From Planctomycetota bacterium (lineage in GTDB: Bacteria; Planctomycetota; UBA1135; GCA-002686595): a DNA stretch of 5,090 nucleotides. The notes below the pieces were generated by a model, which was not told the origin of the DNA, made no database searches, and worked only from the letters and a program-made list of their open reading frames with translations. This document shows positions 1 to 5,090 of this stretch, piece by piece; positions within the stretch are counted from its first letter, which is position 1, and every line of letters starts with the position of its first letter. A program made the position numbers and the translations under genes. The DNA lies in contig WTJQ01000484.1 of the NCBI GenBank assembly GCA_011524785.1, forward strand, positions 1 to 5,090, written 5' to 3'.

Positions 1-2062
1 AGGTCTCGTAGAAGAACTCGCTGACCCCTGCAGACATCACGTTGCCCGGGCAGGTGCTCTGGCCCTCCTGCAGGAGATCGAGCACGATCTCGAACCACGG
101 GCGCAGGGTGTCGCGGACCTCCTCGGTCCCCAGGGCGTAGGAGCAGGCCGCCGCGTCGAGTCCCCACGACTGGCTGCGCCGGAAGTCGAAGCCGACGCCG
201 GGGTTCTGCTCGACGTAGAGCATGCGCGCGTACAGCTGGCTGATCTGGACCTGGTAGTACGGCGTCAGCGGGTACTGGTGGTACGAGAGACGCACGGACT
301 CCGTTGAGGCGTGGAGGAGGTCCTTGGAGAGCGCGTCGTTGCCGAGCCAGGCCAGCGTCTTCAGGTTCCGCGTGTAGCGGATGAGGTGCTGGTGGTCGAT
401 GTGCATCCAGTCCTCGAGCTCCTCCTTGTAGGGGGGGAGGACGCCGGCCGCGGCCGCGTGGGCGTTCTGGTGCGTGGGGGCCTCGCCGAAGCCGAAGGGG
501 TCCGAGTCGGGGTTCGGGCGCTCGAAGAACCAGCACTTCACGAACGGCCCCTGGGCCCCGCTGTCGAGGACGTCCTCGACCTGCGTGGGGCGCCCCGCGA
601 GGTCGTAGAGAGCCTGCGGCTGCCGGTCCACGTAGCAGCGCGCCTGGAGCTGGGCCGTCCGGTACGCGGCTTGGCTGCCCGTCCAGGCCGCCACGACGCC
701 ATCCATGGGCCAGATCTCGTCGCCGCCCGCCATGCCGCCGTAGGCCACGCCCCAGGGGTGTGCCCAGCCGAGTGCAGGGCTGAGGAACGGGTACGAGCCC
801 TCGGTCCCCTGCCGCACCTGCTGGATGAGGCCGCTCCAGCGCGCGCTCTCCTGGCTACGCAGCGCGGTCATGTCGAGGTGGTCGAGCTCGGGCAGGCGCG
901 CGTTCTGGGCGAGGAACCGAGCCGTGCGCGGGTTCCACCAGGACCAGCACTCCATCCCGTCGGCGTTCTCCGCGGGGACGACGAAGCCGCGCCAGTGGCT
1001 GCGGAGCAGCTCGAGGGCGGCCTCCTGCTCGCTGGGGTGGAAGATCACCAGGCGCCGGACCATGCGACCCTGGCGCGGGAACCAGTGCAGCTTGCCGTCG
1101 CTGCGCGCCTGGATCAGGCGGTGCCAGCGCCAGCCGCCGTCGTTGGCCGACGGGCCGTGGCTGGGGTTCTCGGCGAGGGCGACGACCTGCCAGCCCGGGG
1201 GCGTGCGGAGCTGGAGGTCCTCGAAGGCCAGGTCCTTCAGGGCGTCGTCGTTGGACGTGGTCGGGTCGAGCCCGTCCATGCCGTTGTGCACGTGCAGGTC
1301 GAGGGAGACGATGTTCCGGCCGCGCCAGGCCGTGGTGTACGCGTGGACCCCGAAGAGGTGGGGCAGCGTCGCCTGGCTCCCGCCGACGGCCTCGTCGGGC
1401 AGGAGGACGCGGTGGGTCCGGACCGTGCGCGCGACCTGCCCGTCCCGAAGCACGTCCGTGGAGGCGAGGACCTCGTCGGGCGTGTCCGTGGTGGTGCTCC
1501 AGCCCTGCGAGAGGTCGGCGCTGTACCGATGGCCGAACGCGTCGCGTCCGACCAGCTTCAGCGCGCCCGGCGAGGCGAGCAGGTCGGCTGCGAGCGAGCC
1601 GGGGATCAGGGCCTTCCTCGCGTGGGGGTTGTGCCCGATCTCGAACTCGACCCGCTGCCCGGGCTCGACGCCGTCGGGGCGCCGTACGTGGGCGAGGACC
1701 TCGACCACGTCCGCGCCGTCCTCCCAGCGCGGATAGCGCGAGACGATCTCGACCTGCGTCGGACAGGCCGTGCCCTCCGGGTCGCTGACGCTGAGCGGGA
1801 TGCTCAGGGCGCCGTCGGTGAGGGTCCCCTCGGGGACCGGGACGGTGGCCGTCAGGAGGAACTCCTCCGAGGCCGGCATCTCGACGGTGACGACGGCCAC
1901 GACGTCCCCCTCCTCGACCGTGCCGTCCGAGCCCTGCGAGAGGTTCTCGTCCTCCGTCCAGTCCCCGTCGCCCCACGGATCCACGGAGGAGCGCGTGTCC
2001 GATCCGCACGCGCTCAGAACCAGCAATGCGAGCCCGATGCCCACCTGTGACGATCCTCTCAT
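1..2062 (-). CDS. Large secreted lipoprotein of unknown function (3' end beyond window)
   Basis: Reading leftward from the ATG at 2062-2060, the frame stays open for 687 codons and runs off the window, so the C-terminus is missing. An in-frame TGA at 2086-2084 lies 24 nt upstream and an AGGGGGGG Shine-Dalgarno sits 5 nt before the ATG, so the start is well fixed. The N-terminus is a lipoprotein signal: Arg2, hydrophobic residues 7-16, lipobox L16-S17-A18-C19. Gly20 after the lipidated Cys fits export to an outer membrane (inference). Residues 22-52 form an acidic, Gly/Ser-rich linker. Residues 55-340 look beta-rich. Residues 370-500 carry conserved-looking clusters (ECWSWWNPRT at 371-380, WAHPWGVAYGGMAGGDEIW at 433-451, DRQPQALYD at 479-487). 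Residues 545-670 look helical, like part of an alpha/alpha-toroid. There are 23 Trp in 687 residues. I do not recognise the family. A glycan lyase- or hydrolase-like role is only a guess. It follows boxB in the same direction but behind a hairpin, so a role in benzoate metabolism is not implied. Confidence 0.88.
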   Translation of the reverse strand, partial: MRGSSQVGIGLALLVLSACGSDTRSSVDPWGDGDWTEDENLSQGSDGTVEEGDVVAVVTVEMPASEEFLLTATVPVPEGTLTDGALSIPLSVSDPEGTACPTQVEIVSRYPRWEDGADVVEVLAHVRRPDGVEPGQRVEFEIGHNPHARKALIPGSLAADLLASPGALKLVGRDAFGHRYSADLSQGWSTTTDTPDEVLASTDVLRDGQVARTVRTHRVLLPDEAVGGSQATLPHLFGVHAYTTAWRGRNIVSLDLHVHNGMDGLDPTTSNDDALKDLAFEDLQLRTPPGWQVVALAENPSHGPSANDGGWRWHRLIQARSDGKLHWFPRQGRMVRRLVIFHPSEQEAALELLRSHWRGFVVPAENADGMECWSWWNPRTARFLAQNARLPELDHLDMTALRSQESARWSGLIQQVRQGTEGSYPFLSPALGWAHPWGVAYGGMAGGDEIWPMDGVVAAWTGSQAAYRTAQLQARCYVDRQPQALYDLAGRPTQVEDVLDSGAQGPFVKCWFFERPNPDSDPFGFGEAPTHQNAHAAAAGVLPPYKEELEDWMHIDHQHLIRYTRNLKTLAWLGNDALSKDLLHASTESVRLSYHQYPLTPYYQVQISQLYARMLYVEQNPGVGFDFRRSQSWGLDAAACSYALGTEEVRDTLRPWFEIVLDLLQEGQSTCPGNVMSAGVSEFFYET

Positions 2063-2067
2063 GTTGT

Positions 2068-2075
2068 CCCCCCCT
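2068..2075 (-). promoter_or_regulatory. Ribosome binding site of the lipoprotein gene
   Basis: On the minus strand this reads AGGGGGGG, followed by ACAAC and the ATG at 2062. The purine-rich block and 5-nt spacing suit a Shine-Dalgarno, although the run of seven G is an imperfect match to GGAGG. With the in-frame stop just upstream, it decides the start of the lipoprotein gene. Confidence 0.6.
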
Positions 2076-2195
2076 GCGCGCGGTCACCCACCCGCAGCGC
2101 TCACGGTAGGGAATCGGCGTCCGAATCCAGAGGACTTGACGGGATCCCGGACTGAGACGCGAGAAGAACGGCTGGCACGAGGAAGCTGGAAACGG
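2076..2195 (-). other. Intergenic leader between boxB hairpin and lipoprotein gene
   Basis: This stretch should contain the promoter of the lipoprotein gene if that gene is transcribed separately. I found no convincing -35/-10 pair on the minus strand. It holds a perfect 10-bp palindrome, CGGGATCCCG, at 2140-2149. It also holds one copy of GGATTCGGA (minus strand, 2120-2128), a 9-mer that is also the start of the tandem unit ahead of boxB, though there it lies on the plus strand. No small gene or structured RNA is evident. Confidence 0.4.
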
Positions 2196-2229
2196 GCGAG
2201 GCCCGCCCCCGGTCAGGGGCGGGCCTCGC
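2196..2229 (-). terminator. GC-rich hairpin, probable terminator of the box genes
   Basis: The arms gcgaggcccgcccc (2196-2209) and ggggcgggcctcgc (2216-2229) are perfect 14-bp inverted repeats around a 6-nt loop. The hairpin begins 24 nt after the boxB stop codon, the usual place for an intrinsic terminator of a leftward transcript. The downstream minus-strand sequence (CCGTTTCCAG) has only a short T run, so it may terminate poorly or serve mainly as a 3'-end stabiliser. Either way it separates the box genes from the lipoprotein gene. Confidence 0.72.
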
Positions 2230-2253
2230 GGTCCGGCGCTTCCGCCGGCGGGC

Positions 2254-3666
<1,413 letters not shown>

Positions 3667-3679
3667 GGTGCTCTGCTGA

Positions 3680-3709
3680 GGATTCGGATCAGGTGGATTC
3701 GGATCAGGT
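3680..3709. repeat. Perfect 15-bp tandem duplication ahead of boxB
   Basis: On the plus strand ggattcggatcaggt occurs twice without gap or mismatch, at 3680-3694 and 3695-3709. In the leftward transcript the copies read ACCTGATCCGAATCC and end 13 nt before the boxB ATG, so they fill over half of the 56-nt boxC-boxB spacer and lie beside the ribosome binding region. No strong hairpin is formed. It may be a recent replication-slippage duplication or a paired binding site. The sequence alone does not decide. Confidence 0.9.
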
Positions 3710-3722
3710 CCGGGTTGCCCGC

Positions 3723-5090
3723 TCAGGTGCGCTCGATGGCGAACTCCGGGCGGTTGGGGGTGCCGTAGCAGACGAGCGCGCCGCGCTCGCCCACCGCGTT
3801 GGGGCGCTGGAAGATCCAGTTCTGCCAGGCGGACAGCCGCCCGAAGATCTTCGTCTCCATGGTCTCGGGGCCGGGGAAGCGCAGGTTGGACTCCATGCCG
3901 GTCAGTGCGTCCGGCGAGAAGCTGGCGCGCTCCTCGATGGCGAGCCGGAGCTCGTCCTCCCAGTCGATGTCGTCGGGGGCCGCGGTCGCGAGCCCGAGCT
4001 CGTCCGCGGTCTCGGCGTCGAAGTCGGCCTGGCCGACGTGCTCGAGCACCTCGCCCACGGCCTCCGGCGTCCCGTAGAACCGGGTCTCCAGGCGGGTCAG
4101 GCCATTCGACATGGGGAAGCCGCTGCGGTTGGCCTCCGTCGCGCCGAGGTGGACCGCGACGTCCGGGTCGTTCAGGACGTAGGAGCGGTCCGCGGCGAGC
4201 AGGAGCTCGAGGAAGGTGCCGGTGAAGGTCGTGCCCTCGTCGGCCACGGCGTAGAAGCTCTTGGACGAGAGGTCGAGCCGCTTGAGGACCCTGCGCACGA
4301 GTCCGGCCGTCTCCTGCACGAACCAGTGCTGACCCGAGCAGAGCAGGCTGTCGGTGGCGCGGACGGTGTCTGCACTGCCGCGGGCGCGCAGGAGGACCAG
4401 CGCCGTGTCGCGGAAGTTCATCCGCAGCTCCAGGATCGCCTGATCCAGCTGACGCCAGGCCTCGAGGACCCACCAGCCGGCGCCGGCGGCAACGGCCTCG
4501 TCCTCGGTGGTGGGGCAGGTGTCGGGCGCCGTGATGGTCAGGTCGGCGGTCCGACTGGCCGGGTCCAGGGCGAGCTGCACGAAGCCGTAGTCGAGGGTGG
4601 TCCGTCCCGCGTCGTCGGTGGACTCCTGCCACTCGATGGCCGGGAGGGGCACGCCGGGGCCGGGACGCTCGGTGATCTCGTCGGCGAGCTCCTGGGCGTG
4701 ACGCGCCACGGCCTCGTCCCACTTGGAGAGGGGGGCGAGGTCGTCCACGAGGTTCCAGGCCACGGCGCGCTTGCCCTTGATGCCCTCGGCGACGGTGGAG
4801 AACACGTCGCAGCGGTCACGACGGAGCTTGCGCTTGTCCGTGATGCGCGTGAGCCCGCCCGTTCCGGGAAGGACGCCCAGCAGCGGAACCTCGGGGAAGC
4901 TCACCGCGCTGTTGCGGTCGTCCACCAGCAGGATCCGGTCCGCGGCCAGAGCGAGCTCGTAGCCGCCGCCAGAGGCCGTGCCGTTGAGTGCGGCGAGGAA
5001 GCGCAGGCGGCCGCTGTCGCTGGCGTCCTCGATGCCGAGGCGCGTCTCGTTGGTGTACTTGCAGAAGTTCACCTTGAAGGAGTGCGCGCT
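3723..5090 (-). CDS. boxC: Benzoyl-CoA-dihydrodiol lyase BoxC (5' end beyond window)
   Basis: The frame enters at the right edge and ends with TGA at 3725-3723, giving 455 visible residues. BoxC proteins are about 555 residues, so roughly 100 N-terminal residues are missing. BoxC acts on 2,3-epoxybenzoyl-CoA made by BoxAB, opening the ring with two waters to 3,4-dehydroadipyl-CoA semialdehyde and releasing formate. It belongs to the crotonase (enoyl-CoA hydratase) superfamily. Visible hallmarks, in fragment numbering, are FKVNFCKYTNETR (5-17), the oxyanion-hole region GTASGGGYELALAADR (37-52), FPEVPLLGVLPGTGGLTR (65-82) and the family C-terminus GRLSAWQNWIFQRPNAVGE (from 417). Cys10, Glu45 and Glu67 keep exactly the spacing of Cys111, Glu146 and Glu168, which I recall as the active-site residues of Burkholderia xenovorans BoxC. 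The second half (281-333) repeats the crotonase core in degenerate form. A GTG at 5072 is inside the protein and is not the start. It lies directly upstream of boxB and is probably cotranscribed. Confidence 0.97.
   Translation of the reverse strand, partial: SAHSFKVNFCKYTNETRLGIEDASDSGRLRFLAALNGTASGGGYELALAADRILLVDDRNSAVSFPEVPLLGVLPGTGGLTRITDKRKLRRDRCDVFSTVAEGIKGKRAVAWNLVDDLAPLSKWDEAVARHAQELADEITERPGPGVPLPAIEWQESTDDAGRTTLDYGFVQLALDPASRTADLTITAPDTCPTTEDEAVAAGAGWWVLEAWRQLDQAILELRMNFRDTALVLLRARGSADTVRATDSLLCSGQHWFVQETAGLVRRVLKRLDLSSKSFYAVADEGTTFTGTFLELLLAADRSYVLNDPDVAVHLGATEANRSGFPMSNGLTRLETRFYGTPEAVGEVLEHVGQADFDAETADELGLATAAPDDIDWEDELRLAIEERASFSPDALTGMESNLRFPGPETMETKIFGRLSAWQNWIFQRPNAVGERGALVCYGTPNRPEFAIERT

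Noticed and set aside
431..437. Run of seven G inside the lipoprotein gene, a possible phase-variation tract
   Set aside because: Seven bases is short for slippage-based switching, and in this GC-rich gene it simply encodes Leu-Pro-Pro. The frame is intact on both sides.
311..2050. 579-codon open frame on the plus strand
   Set aside because: It is antisense to the lipoprotein gene. Its translation is low-complexity Ala/Arg/Gly/Val/Leu text with no recognisable motif, as expected opposite a GC-rich gene.
855..2087. 410-codon open frame on the minus strand overlapping the lipoprotein gene
   Set aside because: It is very rich in Arg and Gly, has no signal peptide or domain pattern, and is out of frame with the lipobox-bearing frame, which has the better ribosome binding site.
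2140..2149. CGGGATCCCG palindrome as an operator
   Set aside because: A 10-bp GC-rich palindrome is not rare at this base composition. It is not placed against any recognisable promoter, and no regulator gene is nearby.
3667..4722. Extension of the boxB frame far upstream, suggesting an 822-residue fusion
   Set aside because: The upstream part is boxC read in the wrong frame (Arg/Pro-rich). BoxB family proteins begin at the MSGIDYS position, and boxC has its own stop at 3723.

Overview
The window is GC-rich (about two thirds G+C by eye), and every supported gene is read leftward on the minus strand. In transcription order, from right to left, it holds: the 3' four-fifths of boxC (3723-5090, 5' end off the window), a 56-nt spacer with a perfect 15-bp tandem duplication (3680-3709), a complete boxB (2254-3666), a strong GC hairpin just past its stop (2196-2229), a leader of roughly 130 nt, and the 5' part of a gene for a large lipoprotein of unknown function (1-2062, 3' end off the window).

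boxC and boxB belong to the aerobic 'box' pathway of benzoate degradation. There the ring of benzoyl-CoA is epoxidised by BoxA (reductase) plus BoxB (diiron epoxidase). BoxC, a dihydrodiol-lyase of the crotonase superfamily, then opens the ring hydrolytically to 3,4-dehydroadipyl-CoA semialdehyde and formate. Expected metal ligands of BoxB and expected catalytic residues of BoxC are all present, so both look functional. The reductase gene boxA is not in the window and does not directly follow boxB.

The lipoprotein gene has its own Shine-Dalgarno sequence and a lipobox signal peptide, and it lies behind the boxB hairpin, so it is probably a separate transcription unit. Its 687 visible residues are rich in tryptophan. 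By pattern it has a beta-rich first half and a helical last part, a layout reminiscent of periplasmic or surface polysaccharide-active proteins with an alpha/alpha-toroid, but I do not recognise the family. It is the least explained item in the window.

The organism is most likely a GC-rich, Gram-negative-type aerobe. The lipoprotein points toward Planctomycetota or Myxococcota-like lineages rather than a typical Azoarcus/Burkholderia box cluster, but this is a weak inference. I found no RNA genes, CRISPR arrays, insertion sequences or convincing sigma-70 promoters. I did not find an evidently new system. The best second-look items are the lipoprotein, the duplication ahead of boxB, and the missing boxA.
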